From the NCBI GenBank assembly GCA_963746185.1, contig CAVVAE010000004.1:806001-870000 (forward strand): a stretch of 64,000 nt of DNA. Direction: 5' to 3'. A program made the translations under genes and the position numbers. The DNA is from CAVVAE01 sp963746185. Its GTDB lineage: Bacteria; Actinomycetota; Actinomycetes; Propionibacteriales; Nocardioidaceae. Positions 7,665 through 17,656 of the stretch are shown here, in pieces (the first letter of the stretch is position 1; every line of letters starts with the position of its first letter). The notes under the pieces are model-generated. The model saw only the letters and a list, made by a program, of their open reading frames with translations. It was not told where the DNA came from and made no database searches.

Positions 7665-9202
7665 TTCGCCCCCTCCGTGTCAGCAGCGACGTCCGGTTGC
7701 GGATCTTCGACCCCGACGTTTTGCAGGATCGAATCCACCGTCGGGTTGAGAACGTCGAGCGCCGGCTTGGGGAAGAAGCCCAAGGCGACGATCAACGCAA
7801 TCAACGGCGCCAACGCTGCGATCTCACGTGGTCGCAGGTCGGGGAGGTTCTTGGTCGACTCGCGGAGAGGTCCAGTCATCGTGCGCTGGTACATCAACAG
7901 GATGTAGAGCGCTGCCAACACGATGCCCAGCGTGGCGAAGACAGCCGCCGTAATCGACTTGGTGAACGTTCCCGCCAGCACCAGGAACTCGCTGACGAAC
8001 GGCGACAAGCCAGGCAGCGACAGACTCGCCAGACCGGCCACGAGGAAGATGCCGGCAAGCACTGGCGCCACCTTTTCCACGCCGCCGTAGTCGCTGATCA
8101 TCTTCGAACCTCGACGGCTGATCAGGAAGCCGGTGACGAGGAAGAGGGCTGCCGTCGACAGGCCGTGGTTGAACATGTAGAGCGCAGACCCGGCCACCCC
8201 CTGCGAAGTGAGGGCGAAGATGCCGAGCACGATAAAGCCGAAGTGGGAGATCGACGTGTACGCGATCAGCCGCCGGATGTCGTTCTGGCCGACCGCGAGC
8301 AAGGCGCCGTAGAGCACGGAGATGACCGCGAGCGTGATCACGACCGGCGTCGCCCAACGCGAGGCTTCGGGGAAGATCCCCAGGCAGAACCGCATCATCC
8401 CGAACGTGCCGATCTTGTCGAGGATGCTCACCAACAGCACCGATGTGCCCGGAGTCCCCTCGCTGGCGGCCTCGGGCAGCCACGTGTGCACGGGCCACAT
8501 CGGCGCCTTCACGGCGAAGGCGACGAAGAAGCCGAGGAACAACCAGCGCCCGGTCGTGGTGCCGATGTCGAGCTTCATCAGGTCCTCGAGCAGGTACGAC
8601 GGCCCGCTGTCCGAGTCCGACCCCACGACGTACAGACCCACGACCGAGGCGAGCATCAACAGCCCACCCAAAAGGCTGTACAGCAGGAACTTCACCGCGG
8701 CGTAGGAACGTCGCGGACCGCCGAAGCCGCCGATCAGGAAGTAGATCGGGATCAGGGTGGCTTCGAACAAGACGTAGAAGAGGAACACGTCGGTGGCGGC
8801 GAAGACGCCGATGGCCAGTCCCTCGAGGGCCAGCATCCAGGCGAAGAACGAGTTGACGCTCCACCGCCCGTCGTCGGCATCGTTCCAGGAGGCCAGGATC
8901 ACCACAGGCGTCAAGATGGTCGTCAGCAGCACCAGCACGAGACCGAGACCGTCGATGCCGAGCGCGTAGTTGGCTCCGAACGACTCGATCCAGGAGTGCT
9001 GCTCCACGAACTGGAAGCCACCGTCAGGGTCGAACTCGACGGCGATGCCGATCGAGATCGCCAGCGCCACCAAGGATGCACCGAACGCCAACTGCTTCGG
9101 CAGGTCTGTCCCGCGGGGCAGCAGCATGACGATGATCGACGCCACCAACGGCAGCGCAGCCAGGATGGTCAGCCAGGGCACATTCATTTCCTCGCCGCTC
9201 AT
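7661..9202 (-). CDS. nuoM: NADH-quinone oxidoreductase subunit M
   Basis: A 513-residue antiporter-like subunit with about 14 transmembrane helices. The conserved VKAPMWPVHTWLPEAASEGTPGTSV segment contains a key channel Lys, and a Glu occurs in the FYVLFEATLIP helix, both typical of NuoM. The ATG at 9202 overlaps the nuoL TGA (ATGA), favouring this start. A Met five codons later (9187) precedes the conserved protein. The tail is acidic. Confidence 0.95.
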   Translation of the reverse strand: MSGEEMNVPWLTILAALPLVASIIVMLLPRGTDLPKQLAFGASLVALAISIGIAVEFDPDGGFQFVEQHSWIESFGANYALGIDGLGLVLVLLTTILTPVVILASWNDADDGRWSVNSFFAWMLALEGLAIGVFAATDVFLFYVLFEATLIPIYFLIGGFGGPRRSYAAVKFLLYSLLGGLLMLASVVGLYVVGSDSDSGPSYLLEDLMKLDIGTTTGRWLFLGFFVAFAVKAPMWPVHTWLPEAASEGTPGTSVLLVSILDKIGTFGMMRFCLGIFPEASRWATPVVITLAVISVLYGALLAVGQNDIRRLIAYTSISHFGFIVLGIFALTSQGVAGSALYMFNHGLSTAALFLVTGFLISRRGSKMISDYGGVEKVAPVLAGIFLVAGLASLSLPGLSPFVSEFLVLAGTFTKSITAAVFATLGIVLAALYILLMYQRTMTGPLRESTKNLPDLRPREIAALAPLIALIVALGFFPKPALDVLNPTVDSILQNVGVEDPQPDVAADTEGAK

Positions 9203-11061
9203 GCGAGCTTCACCGCCAGCAGCGCCAGCACGATAAGGGCCGAGCCGGCCAGCATCGAGAGCGCGTAGGAGCGGACGAACCCGGACTGCCAGCGACGGAT
9301 CCGCCCTGACGTCCCGCCGACGAGCGCGGCCACGCCATTGACGGCGCCGTCGATGCCACGGTTGTCGACGTACACCATCGAGCGGGTGAGGTATTGGCCT
9401 GGCCGCATGAACACGGCTTCGTTGAGCGCGTCACCGTAGAGGTCGGCGCGAGCCGCCTTCGTGAACGGCGAGACCCGGATCGGCGCGACGACGTCGATCC
9501 GCTGGCGGGTGTAGGTCACATACGCGACGGCGACACCGACGCCGACGACGAGCAGCGTCAGGAGCGTGACGCCCAGTGCGGACAGCGGTACCTCCTCGTG
9601 TGGTTCGGGCCCGAACACCGGCTCCAACCAGTCGACGATCCAGTCGTTGATGAGCAGCACTCCACCGAAGACCGACAAGCCGGCGAGCACCATCAGCGGC
9701 ACGGTCATGACCGGCGGCGACTCGTGCGGATCCGCCTCCTTCGGCCATCGCTTCTCACCGAAGAAGGTCATGATCATCAGCCGCGTCATGTAGAACGCCG
9801 TGATGCCGGCGCCAAGCAGCGCGCCGATCCCGACGGCGATGTTGTCTGCGAAGGCAACCTCGATGATCTTGTCCTTGGACCAGAACCCGGCGAGCCCGGG
9901 GAACCCGATGATGGCTAGGTAGCCGCAGGCGAACGTGAAAAACGTGACGGGCAGTACCGCGCGCAGGGCGCCGTACTTCCGCATGTCGACGTCGTCGTTC
10001 ATGGCGTGCATGACCGAGCCCGCGCCGAGGAAGAGGTTGGCCTTGAAGAAGCCATGCGTGAGCAGGTGGAAGATCGCGAACGCGTAGCCGGCCGGGCCGA
10101 TGCCGGCAGCGAGCATCATGTAACCGATCTGGCTCATCGTCGAGCCAGCCAACGCCTTCTTGATGTCGTCTTTCGCGCACCCGATGATCGCGCCCCAGAG
10201 GAGGGTGACGAGACCCACGATGATGACCGCGGCTTGTGCGACCTCGCTTTCCTCGTAGACGAAGCTCGACCGCGTCACAAGGTAGACACCAGCCGTCACC
10301 ATCGTCGCGGCGTGGATGAGCGCTGACACCGGGGTCGGGCCTTCCATCGCGTCGAGCAGCCAGCTCTGCAACGGCACCTGGGCCGACTTGCCACACGCCG
10401 CCAACAGCAACAGCAACCCGAGGGCGTTGGCGGTTCCGGTCGACACTTGGCCCATACCGGCCTCGACGCCCTCGAACGTCATTGTCCCGAACGTGGCGAA
10501 CATCAACATGATCGCCAGCGCCATCCCGAGGTCACCGACCCGGTTGACGAGGAACGCCTTCTTGGCCGCGACGGCTGCGGAGTCCTTGTACTGCCAGAAA
10601 CCGATCAGCAGGTAAGACGCCAGACCCACGCCTTCCCAACCCAAGAACAAAGCCAGGTAGTCGTCAGCCAGCACGAGTGTGAGCATGGCCGCCACGAACA
10701 GGTTGAGGTAGGCGAAGAAGCGACGCCGCCGCTCGTCATGTGCCATGTAGCCGATCGAGTAGATGTGGATCAGACCGCCCACACCGGTGATGAGCAGCAC
10801 GAACAACGCCGACAACGGATCGAACAAGATGTTGAACTCGACGTTAAAGCTGCCGGCCTCGATCCAGGTGAACAGGTGCTGGGTCAACGCCTCCTCGTCG
10901 CCGCCGTCGAGCTTGAAGAACGCGATCAGCCCGATGACGAACGACGCCCACGGCGCAGCAGCCCCGAGCAGGTGTCCCCAGGCGTCGCCAGCCTTGCCGC
11001 TGAGCAGCAGCACCGCTGAACTGGCCAGCGGTATGGCAATGATCAAGTACAGCAAGCTCAC
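9199..11061 (-). CDS. nuoL: NADH-quinone oxidoreductase subunit L
   Basis: A 620-residue, largest antiporter-like subunit of complex I. The core is the long helical domain with LLAACGKSAQVPLQSWLLDAMEGPTPVSALIHAATMVTAG, a hallmark of NuoL with its channel Lys. After residue about 470 the C-terminal part carries the extended amphipathic lateral helix characteristic of this subunit. It lies between nuoK (13 nt upstream) and nuoM (4-nt overlap). Confidence 0.95.
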   Translation of the reverse strand: MSLLYLIIAIPLASSAVLLLSGKAGDAWGHLLGAAAPWASFVIGLIAFFKLDGGDEEALTQHLFTWIEAGSFNVEFNILFDPLSALFVLLITGVGGLIHIYSIGYMAHDERRRRFFAYLNLFVAAMLTLVLADDYLALFLGWEGVGLASYLLIGFWQYKDSAAVAAKKAFLVNRVGDLGMALAIMLMFATFGTMTFEGVEAGMGQVSTGTANALGLLLLLAACGKSAQVPLQSWLLDAMEGPTPVSALIHAATMVTAGVYLVTRSSFVYEESEVAQAAVIIVGLVTLLWGAIIGCAKDDIKKALAGSTMSQIGYMMLAAGIGPAGYAFAIFHLLTHGFFKANLFLGAGSVMHAMNDDVDMRKYGALRAVLPVTFFTFACGYLAIIGFPGLAGFWSKDKIIEVAFADNIAVGIGALLGAGITAFYMTRLMIMTFFGEKRWPKEADPHESPPVMTVPLMVLAGLSVFGGVLLINDWIVDWLEPVFGPEPHEEVPLSALGVTLLTLLVVGVGVAVAYVTYTRQRIDVVAPIRVSPFTKAARADLYGDALNEAVFMRPGQYLTRSMVYVDNRGIDGAVNGVAALVGGTSGRIRRWQSGFVRSYALSMLAGSALIVLALLAVKLA

Positions 11062-11074
11062 AGCGTGGACTCTC

Positions 11075-11377
11075 CTAGTACTTGAGGAGGCTGGCGTCGT
11101 CGACCGAGGACGAGCGACGCGTACGGAAGATGGTCATGATGATGGCCAGCCCGACGACGACCTCGGCTGCTGCAACGACCATCACAAAGAAGGCAGCGAT
11201 CTGGCCGTCGAGGTTGCCGCTCTGCCGGGAGAACGTGACGAACGCGAGGTTGGAGGCGTTCAGCATCAGCTCGATGCACATGAACACGACAATGGCGTTG
11301 CGACGCACGAGTACGCCGATGGCACCGATCGAGAACAGCAGGGCCGACAGCACCAGGAACGGAGTGGGGTCCATCAC
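11075..11377 (-). CDS. nuoK: NADH-quinone oxidoreductase subunit K
   Basis: A 100-residue protein with three transmembrane helices. Conserved intramembrane acidic residues occur in the second helix (FMCIELMLNASNL) and near VVAAAEVVVGLAI, matching the NuoK proton-path glutamates. Its start overlaps the nuoJ stop by 4 nt. Confidence 0.95.
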   Translation of the reverse strand: MMDPTPFLVLSALLFSIGAIGVLVRRNAIVVFMCIELMLNASNLAFVTFSRQSGNLDGQIAAFFVMVVAAAEVVVGLAIIMTIFRTRRSSSVDDASLLKY

Positions 11378-12138
11378 TCGCCCTCCTCGATCTGGCGTGT
11401 CTCGTCCTCGATCTCGATCTGTACGACGTGGTCGCCCGTCACATCGCGAACGGTGCCGCGGGCACGCATGACACGCGAGATCGACAGCTCCGATGGGGTG
11501 CCATTAGGCAGCAACGCCGGGGTGTCCACCGAGTTGTGCCGGGCGAACGAACCGGGGCTCGGGAGCGCGCCGGGGTGCACCCCTCTCTCGCCGTAGTCAC
11601 GCATCCGCTGAAGCACCATGTCGCGCTGAGTGGGTTTGGGCGTGAGGCGTTCACGGTGAGCGAGAACCATCGCGGCCAGGGCAGCGGTGATGAGCAGCGC
11701 GCTGGTCACTTCGAACGCAAACACGTATTTGCTGAACAACAGCGTGGCAACCGCGGGCACATTGCCACCGTCGTTCGCCTCGTCGAGCCCCACGACCGCC
11801 CCGATGGTTGCCTGAGTGATCCCCGCGACGAGGAGAATCGCAAAAACCGCTCCAACCACGATGGCGGCGGCGCGCTGACCGCGAAGTGTCTCGACGAGTG
11901 AGTCGGGGGTATCGACGCCGACGAGCATCAGCACGAACAGGAACAGCATCAAGACGGCACCGGTGTAGACGATGATCTGGACGGCGAAGAGGAAGGGAGC
12001 GTCCTGCACGGCGTACAACACGGCAAGTGAGACCATCACGACGGCGAGCAGCAGGGCCGAGTGCACTGCCTTGCGTACGACGACCATGCCCAACGCCGCA
12101 GCCACCATCACCGGGGCGAGGATCCAGAAGGTAATCAC
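11374..12138 (-). CDS. nuoJ: NADH-quinone oxidoreductase subunit J
   Basis: A 254-residue protein. Residues 1 to about 165 form five hydrophobic helices, including the conserved FAVQIIVYTGAVLMLFLFVLMLVG segment. After the membrane domain there is an unusually long polar tail of about 90 residues (rich in R, T and E, ending in an acidic run). Actinobacterial NuoJ proteins commonly carry such a tail. It is not part of the E. coli core, and its role is unknown to me. The gene overlaps nuoI and nuoK by 4 nt each. Confidence 0.95.
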   Translation of the reverse strand: MITFWILAPVMVAAALGMVVVRKAVHSALLLAVVMVSLAVLYAVQDAPFLFAVQIIVYTGAVLMLFLFVLMLVGVDTPDSLVETLRGQRAAAIVVGAVFAILLVAGITQATIGAVVGLDEANDGGNVPAVATLLFSKYVFAFEVTSALLITAALAAMVLAHRERLTPKPTQRDMVLQRMRDYGERGVHPGALPSPGSFARHNSVDTPALLPNGTPSELSISRVMRARGTVRDVTGDHVVQIEIEDETRQIEEGE

Positions 12139-12692
12139 GCTGGGACCTCACCTTCGCCCCGGTTGCGGGACGTCGTGGCTGCCCCTCGGTAGTAGTCGCC
12201 CTCGTTGTCGCCGAGCCGCATCGGGTGTGGCGGTTCTTCCATGCCCGGCAGCAGCGGCGCCAACAAATCCTTCTTCTCATAGATCAGGTCGGCCCGGTTG
12301 TTGTCGGCGAGTTCGTACTCGTTGGTCATCGTCAGCGCCCGAGTCGGGCAGGCCTCGATGCAAAGCCCACAAAGGATGCAGCGCAGATAGTTGATCTGGT
12401 AGACGCGGCCGTAGCGCTCACCCGGTGCGTAGCGTTGACCCTCGGCGTCGTCATTGTTGGCGCCTTCGACGTAGATCGCGTCCGCTGGGCAGGCCCACGC
12501 ACACAACTCGCAGCCGATGCACTTCTCGAGTCCGTCGGGCCAACGGTTGAGTTGGTGTCGCCCGTGGAAGCGCGGTGCGGTCGACTTCTTCTCGAACGGA
12601 TACTGCTCCGTGACGACCTTCTTGAACATGGTCCGGAACGTCACGCCGAAGCCGGCGATCGGGTCCCAGAACTGTTCCTTCACGCTAGCCAC
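12135..12692 (-). CDS. nuoI: NADH-quinone oxidoreductase subunit I
   Basis: A 185-residue peripheral-arm subunit carrying two [4Fe-4S] clusters (N6a/N6b). Two ferredoxin motifs are visible: CIGCELCAWACP and CILCGLCIEACP. The start is a GTG at 12692, chosen because a perfect AGGAG lies 7 nt upstream and the protein then begins with the usual short N-terminus. The open frame runs further upstream inside nuoH, but that part is not NuoI-like. A second GTG at 12683 is possible. The gene overlaps the end of nuoH by 8 nt. Confidence 0.93.
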   Translation of the reverse strand: MASVKEQFWDPIAGFGVTFRTMFKKVVTEQYPFEKKSTAPRFHGRHQLNRWPDGLEKCIGCELCAWACPADAIYVEGANNDDAEGQRYAPGERYGRVYQINYLRCILCGLCIEACPTRALTMTNEYELADNNRADLIYEKKDLLAPLLPGMEEPPHPMRLGDNEGDYYRGAATTSRNRGEGEVPA

Positions 12693-13944
12693 GAGCGTTC
12701 TCCTCTTCGGGCATCGGCGGAACCGGGTATCCACCGGCGAATGCGTCGGCGTCGTCGACCGCCTCGGGTTGCGCGGCTTCCTCCTCGTCACGCCCCTCCG
12801 GGACGAAGCCCAAGGCGATGAACACCACGACAGCGATCGCCGCCGCAATGAAGAGTGACGTCCTGTCGATGGGTCCCTCGAGGCTGATCGCCCGGATCGT
12901 GCCGACCGCGAGGATCCACAGCAGCGAAACCGGGATCAGCGCCTTCCACCCGAACTTCATGAACTGGTCGTAGCGCAGGCGAGGCAGCGTGCCGCGGAGC
13001 CAGATGAAGACGAAGACAAAGAGCAGCACCTTGGCGAGGAACCACAGCACCGGCCAGTAGCCCTGGTTGGCATCTTCCCAGAGCGAGAGCGGCCACGGGG
13101 CTCGCCAGCCGCCGAGGAACATCGTGGTCGCGAGCATCGACACCGTGACCATGTTGATGTACTCGGCGAGGAAGAAGAATGCGAACTTGATCGAGGAGTA
13201 CTCCGTGTGGAATCCGCCGACCAACTCCCCCTCGGCCTCCGGGAGGTCGAACGGGGCGCGGTTGGTCTCACCGATCATCGAGATCATGTAGATGGCGAAC
13301 GACGGCAGCAGGATCACGCCGAACCAGAGGTCAGCCTGGGCGTCGACAATCTCCGACGTCGACATCGAGCCGGCGTACAAGAACACCGCGACGAAGGACA
13401 GCCCCATCGCGACCTCGTAGGAGATCACCTGCGCAGACGACCGGAGAGCACCCAGCAGCGAGTACGTCGACCCGGACGACCAGCCCGCAAGCACGATCCC
13501 GTACACACCCACGGACGCGACAGCGAGGATGAAGAGGACACCGACAGGAAGGTCCGTCATCTGCAGCGGCGTCGTGGTGTCGGTGAACGGGACAGTGACC
13601 TCCGGCCCGAACGGGATCACGGAGACCGCCAGGAAGGCCGGGATCGCCGCGAGCAACGGAGCCAGGATGAACACGACCTTGTCGGCCGCCTTCGGGACGA
13701 TGTCTTCCTTGAGCATCAGCTTGACGCCGTCGGCAAGGCTCTGCAGCAGTCCGAACGGACCGTGCACGTTGGGGCCGATGCGGTGCTGCATGCGAGCCAC
13801 GACGCGGCGTTCCAGCCAAATGTTGAACAACGTGAAGAGCAGCATGATCAGGAACGCCAGCACGACCTTGATCACGATGACCCACCACGGGTCTACCCCG
13901 AATGCACTCAGGTCGTCTTCGGCGAGGTACACAGTCGTCGGCAT
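12685..13944 (-). CDS. nuoH: NADH-quinone oxidoreductase subunit H
   Basis: A 419-residue membrane subunit at the quinone-binding junction of complex I. It has eight or more hydrophobic helices. The conserved loops RMQHRIGPNVHGPFGLLQSLADGVKL and GETNRAPFDLPEAEGELVGGFHTEYSS contain the acidic residues that line the quinone channel (E-x-E-L-V). A polar, acidic C-terminal tail of about 35 residues extends beyond the last helix. It is directly downstream of nuoG, sharing one nucleotide. Confidence 0.95.
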   Translation of the reverse strand: MPTTVYLAEDDLSAFGVDPWWVIVIKVVLAFLIMLLFTLFNIWLERRVVARMQHRIGPNVHGPFGLLQSLADGVKLMLKEDIVPKAADKVVFILAPLLAAIPAFLAVSVIPFGPEVTVPFTDTTTPLQMTDLPVGVLFILAVASVGVYGIVLAGWSSGSTYSLLGALRSSAQVISYEVAMGLSFVAVFLYAGSMSTSEIVDAQADLWFGVILLPSFAIYMISMIGETNRAPFDLPEAEGELVGGFHTEYSSIKFAFFFLAEYINMVTVSMLATTMFLGGWRAPWPLSLWEDANQGYWPVLWFLAKVLLFVFVFIWLRGTLPRLRYDQFMKFGWKALIPVSLLWILAVGTIRAISLEGPIDRTSLFIAAAIAVVVFIALGFVPEGRDEEEAAQPEAVDDADAFAGGYPVPPMPEEENARG

Positions 13945-16346
13945 CAGGAGGACCCGCCTTCGAGCCGGACGGCAGCGCCTGCACCGACTCCGAGGTCGCG
14001 GTGCACGTTGACACCTTCGGAGTTCGTCGGAATCCAGACGACGACATCGGCGATGTCACCGGTTTGGACGGGAAGGCTGACCGAGCCACGGTCGGTGGAC
14101 ACGGTGACCGAGTCTCCAGCACTGAGGCCAAGGCGATCAAGGGTGGCCGGCGAGACGATCGCGGCTGCCGAGTGCGCGGTCGCGAGGAGGTAGGGCTCAC
14201 CGTCGACGGCTCGGCTGCCGTCGATGAGCATCCGCCACGTCGAGAGCACGTAGCCGTCGGCGGAGTCGGACGCGACCGAGACGGGCTCGAATTTCGCGCG
14301 TTCGCCGTCCCACGGCCCGAGCTCCATGATCTCGCTCCGCGCCCCTTCGATAGTGCGGAAGCCAAGCGACTTGCCGAGCTCCTCCGCGATGCCCGCCAGC
14401 ACACGCACGTCGGTGATCGCGTTGGACTGCAGCACCTTCTCGAACGGCCGGACCCGGCCCTCCCAGTTGACGAAGGAGCCGCTCTTCTCCTCGACCGGCG
14501 CCACCGGCAGGACGACGTCTGCTCGCCTGGTCACATCGGACTCGCGGACCTCGAGACTGACGAGGAAGTCCACCGCGTCGAGCGCGGCCACTGCGGCGGC
14601 AGGGTCTGCCAGGTCATCGACGTCGACGGCTCCGACGACCAGGGCCTTGAGGTCGCCGGTGGCCGCAGCTTCGAAGATGCCACTCGTGTCGCGACCCGGC
14701 GTCGACGAGAGCAAGTCGAGGCCCCACGTCGCGGCGACGTCGACGCGCGCCGAGGCATCGGCGAGCGGCCGTGAGCCAGGAAGCAGGTTGGGCAGCAGCC
14801 CGGTCTCGAGGGCTCCCCGCTCACCCGCGCGACGCGGGACCCAGCCGAGCTTGGCGCCAGTCGAGCTCGCCAGCGCAGCAACAGCGCTGAGTAGGCCAGG
14901 CGAGTCGGCTGCACGTTCACCGACCAGGACCACGCCGCCACTGTCGAGCGCAACATCGGGGTCGTTGGCCAGCCGCGAGACCACACCTGCCTCGACACCA
15001 GGGGTGGCCTGGAACAAGCTCCCCCGGAGCTTCTCGAGCCCACGTGACGTGTGCGAGGCGACGGAGTAGATGCGGGTGCCGTGGCCGCGCACTGCCTTGC
15101 GGAGCCGGAGGAAGACGATCGGCGACTCTTCTTCGGGCTCGAAGCCGACCAACAGTACGGCCGTCGCGTGCTCGAGATCGTCGTACGTCGGTGAGGGTTG
15201 GGTGGCGATGTGAGAGGCGAGGAACGACGCCTCTTCATCAGAGTGCGGCCGGGAGCGGAAGTCGACGTCGTTGGTGCTGAGCACGGCCCGAGCGAACTTG
15301 CCATAGGCGTAGGAGTCCTCGGCGGTGAGCCGCCCTCCTGCGAGGACGCCGACCGCGCTCTGCGCTTGGGCGAGCCCGCGCGCGGCGGTGATGAGCGCCT
15401 CGGGCCACGAGGCCGCCCGCAACTGACCTGACTCGTCGTCTCGCACGAGCGGATGGGTCAGCCGGTCATCTTGCAGTGTCGACTTGAACGCGAAGCGCCC
15501 CTTGTCGCAGTTCCACTCTTCGTTGACCGCCGGGTCGTCACCTGCGAGTCGGCGGGTGACCTTGCCGCGACGGTGATCTGTGCGAAGGGCGCAGCCGGAG
15601 GCGCAATGCTCACAGATCGATGGCGTCGAGACGAGGTCGAATGGCCGCGCGCGGAACCGGTAAGCGGCCGATGTCAGAGCCCCAACCGGACAGATCTGAA
15701 TCGTGTTGCCCGAGAAGTAGGACTCGAACGGTTCGTGTTCGTAGATGCCAACCTGTTGCAAGGCGCCCCGTTCGATCAGCGCGATGAAGGGGTCACCGGC
15801 GATCTGCTCACTGAACCGCGTGCAGCGAGCGCACAACACACACCGCTCCCGATCGAGCAGGATCTGGGCCGAGATATTGATCGGCTTGGTGAACGTGCGC
15901 TTCGTCTCGTTGAAGCGAGAGTCGCCGCGCCCGTTGGACATCGCCTGGTTCTGCAGCGGGCACTCGCCGCCCTTGTCGCACACCGGACAGTCGAGCGGGT
16001 GGTTGATGAGCAGGAACTCCATGTTGCCCTGCTGCGCCTTGTCTGCCACCGGGCTGGAGTGCTGAGTGCGCACGACCATGCCCGCTGCGACCGCGAGCGT
16101 GCACGACGCCTGCGGCTTAGGGATCGGCCGACCGTTGCCGGCATCGGGGATGTCGACGAGACACTGCCGGCAAGCACCGACTGGGTCGAGCAGCGGGTGG
16201 TCGCAGAAGCGCGGGATCTGCACGCCGATCTGCTCGGCGGCGCGGATCACGAGCGTCCCCTCGGGCACCGTGACCTCGACGTCGTCGATCGTCAGCGTGA
16301 CGGTCTTGACCAGGGCGGTCTTCTGCTCCACTTGGTCGGTCGTCAT
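13944..16346 (-). CDS. nuoG: NADH-quinone oxidoreductase subunit G
   Basis: An 800-residue peripheral-arm subunit. The N-terminal 2Fe-2S domain has the FCDHPLLDPVGACRQC cysteines. The His-Cys4-type cluster region HPLDCPVCDKGGEC follows, then RCVLCARC with a distal Cys in ICPVGAL. The extra N7-type cluster ligands are also present: CEHCASGC and a downstream Cys in NCDKGR, as in E. coli and Thermus. The remainder is the molybdopterin-oxidoreductase-like fold, presumably without the cofactor. The start overlaps the nuoF stop (ATGA). Confidence 0.95.
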   Translation of the reverse strand: MTTDQVEQKTALVKTVTLTIDDVEVTVPEGTLVIRAAEQIGVQIPRFCDHPLLDPVGACRQCLVDIPDAGNGRPIPKPQASCTLAVAAGMVVRTQHSSPVADKAQQGNMEFLLINHPLDCPVCDKGGECPLQNQAMSNGRGDSRFNETKRTFTKPINISAQILLDRERCVLCARCTRFSEQIAGDPFIALIERGALQQVGIYEHEPFESYFSGNTIQICPVGALTSAAYRFRARPFDLVSTPSICEHCASGCALRTDHRRGKVTRRLAGDDPAVNEEWNCDKGRFAFKSTLQDDRLTHPLVRDDESGQLRAASWPEALITAARGLAQAQSAVGVLAGGRLTAEDSYAYGKFARAVLSTNDVDFRSRPHSDEEASFLASHIATQPSPTYDDLEHATAVLLVGFEPEEESPIVFLRLRKAVRGHGTRIYSVASHTSRGLEKLRGSLFQATPGVEAGVVSRLANDPDVALDSGGVVLVGERAADSPGLLSAVAALASSTGAKLGWVPRRAGERGALETGLLPNLLPGSRPLADASARVDVAATWGLDLLSSTPGRDTSGIFEAAATGDLKALVVGAVDVDDLADPAAAVAALDAVDFLVSLEVRESDVTRRADVVLPVAPVEEKSGSFVNWEGRVRPFEKVLQSNAITDVRVLAGIAEELGKSLGFRTIEGARSEIMELGPWDGERAKFEPVSVASDSADGYVLSTWRMLIDGSRAVDGEPYLLATAHSAAAIVSPATLDRLGLSAGDSVTVSTDRGSVSLPVQTGDIADVVVWIPTNSEGVNVHRDLGVGAGAAVRLEGGSS

Positions 16347-17656
16347 GCGGATGCTCCGGCGGAAGACGCCGCGAACAACGTCGCAGCCTCATGGTCGAAC
16401 GGGCAGCCACCGTGGGTGAGATGGCGTACGTACTCGTCGCGGAAGTACTGGATCGAGGAGGTGATCGGCGCCGCGGCCCCGTCACCGAGTGCGCAGAATG
16501 CGCGGCCGACGATGTTGTCGCACAGGTCGACGAGGACCTCGAGATCGTCCTCGCTGCCTTCGCCGTTCTCCAGCCGCTCCAAGATCTGCACCAGCCACCA
16601 GGTGCCCTCTCGACACGGTGTGCACTTGCCGCAGGACTCGTGCTTGTAGAACTCCGTCCAGCGCAGCACGGCCCGTACGACGCAGGTCGTGTCATCGAAG
16701 ATCTGCAGCGCCTTCGTACCGAGCATCGAGCCGACGCTGGCGACGCCTTCGTAGTCGAGTGGCACGTCGAGGTGCTCGGCCGTCAGCAGCGGCGTCGATG
16801 ATCCGCCGGGAGTCCAGAACTTCAGCTCGTGGCCCTCGCGAACTCCACCAGCCAGATCGAGCAGCTGCCGCAACGTGATACCGAGCGGGGCTTCGTACTG
16901 TCCGGGGTGCGTCACGTGTCCTGACAGGGAGTACAGCGTCGGGCCTTTGCTCTTCTCCGTGCCCATCGAGCTGAACCAGTCTGCGCCGTTGCTGATGATG
17001 CAGGGCACCGAGGCAATCGACTCGACGTTGTTGATCACGGTCGGGCAGGCGTACAGGCCGGCCACGGCGGGGAACGGCGGCCGCAGCCGGGGCTGGCCGC
17101 GCAGACCTTCGAGCGAGTCGAGCATGGCCGTCTCTTCGCCGCAGATGTAGGCGCCCGCGCCCGCGTGCACGATGAGTTCGAGGTCGTAGCCCGAGCCGTG
17201 GATGTCCTTGCCTAGGTGACCGGCCAGGTAGGCCTCCTCCACCGCGCGCTGCAGACGTCGTACGACGTGCAGCACCTCACCACGGACATAGATGAAAGCA
17301 GTGGACGCCCGGATCGCGTAGGACGAGATGATCACGCCTTCGACGAGTGTGTGCGGGCTTGCCAGCATGAGCGGGATGTCTTTGCACGTGCCCGGCTCGG
17401 ACTCGTCCGCGTTGACGACGAGGTAGTGCGGCTTGTCGTCACCTTGCGGGATGAAGCCCCATTTCATGCCCGTGGGGAACCCAGCGCCGCCGCGGCCGCG
17501 CAGCCCCGAATCCTTGACCAGCTCGATGATGTCGTCAGGTGGCTGCGCCAACGCCTTCTTCAGCGCGGAGTATCCACCGGACTGCTCGTACGACGACAAG
17601 GTCCAGGCCCGTTCGGCGTCCCAGTTGTCGGAGAGGACGGGGGTCAGGGTGTCCAT
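16343..17656 (-). CDS. nuoF: NADH-quinone oxidoreductase subunit F (NADH-binding)
   Basis: A 437-residue flavoprotein that oxidises NADH. It shows the NADH/FMN glycine-rich segment GLRGRGGAGFPTGMKW, the FMN-site ICGEETAMLDSLEG, and the [4Fe-4S] N3 ligands in ESCGKCTPCREG plus a later Cys near the C-terminus. The ATG shares one base with the nuoE stop codon. Length and motifs are standard. Confidence 0.96.
   Translation of the reverse strand: MDTLTPVLSDNWDAERAWTLSSYEQSGGYSALKKALAQPPDDIIELVKDSGLRGRGGAGFPTGMKWGFIPQGDDKPHYLVVNADESEPGTCKDIPLMLASPHTLVEGVIISSYAIRASTAFIYVRGEVLHVVRRLQRAVEEAYLAGHLGKDIHGSGYDLELIVHAGAGAYICGEETAMLDSLEGLRGQPRLRPPFPAVAGLYACPTVINNVESIASVPCIISNGADWFSSMGTEKSKGPTLYSLSGHVTHPGQYEAPLGITLRQLLDLAGGVREGHELKFWTPGGSSTPLLTAEHLDVPLDYEGVASVGSMLGTKALQIFDDTTCVVRAVLRWTEFYKHESCGKCTPCREGTWWLVQILERLENGEGSEDDLEVLVDLCDNIVGRAFCALGDGAAAPITSSIQYFRDEYVRHLTHGGCPFDHEAATLFAASSAGASA

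Noticed and set aside
7697..9268. A 523-residue + strand open frame opposite nuoM
   Set aside because: It is a codon-bias shadow of nuoM, rich in E, R, D, Q and H, with no domain.
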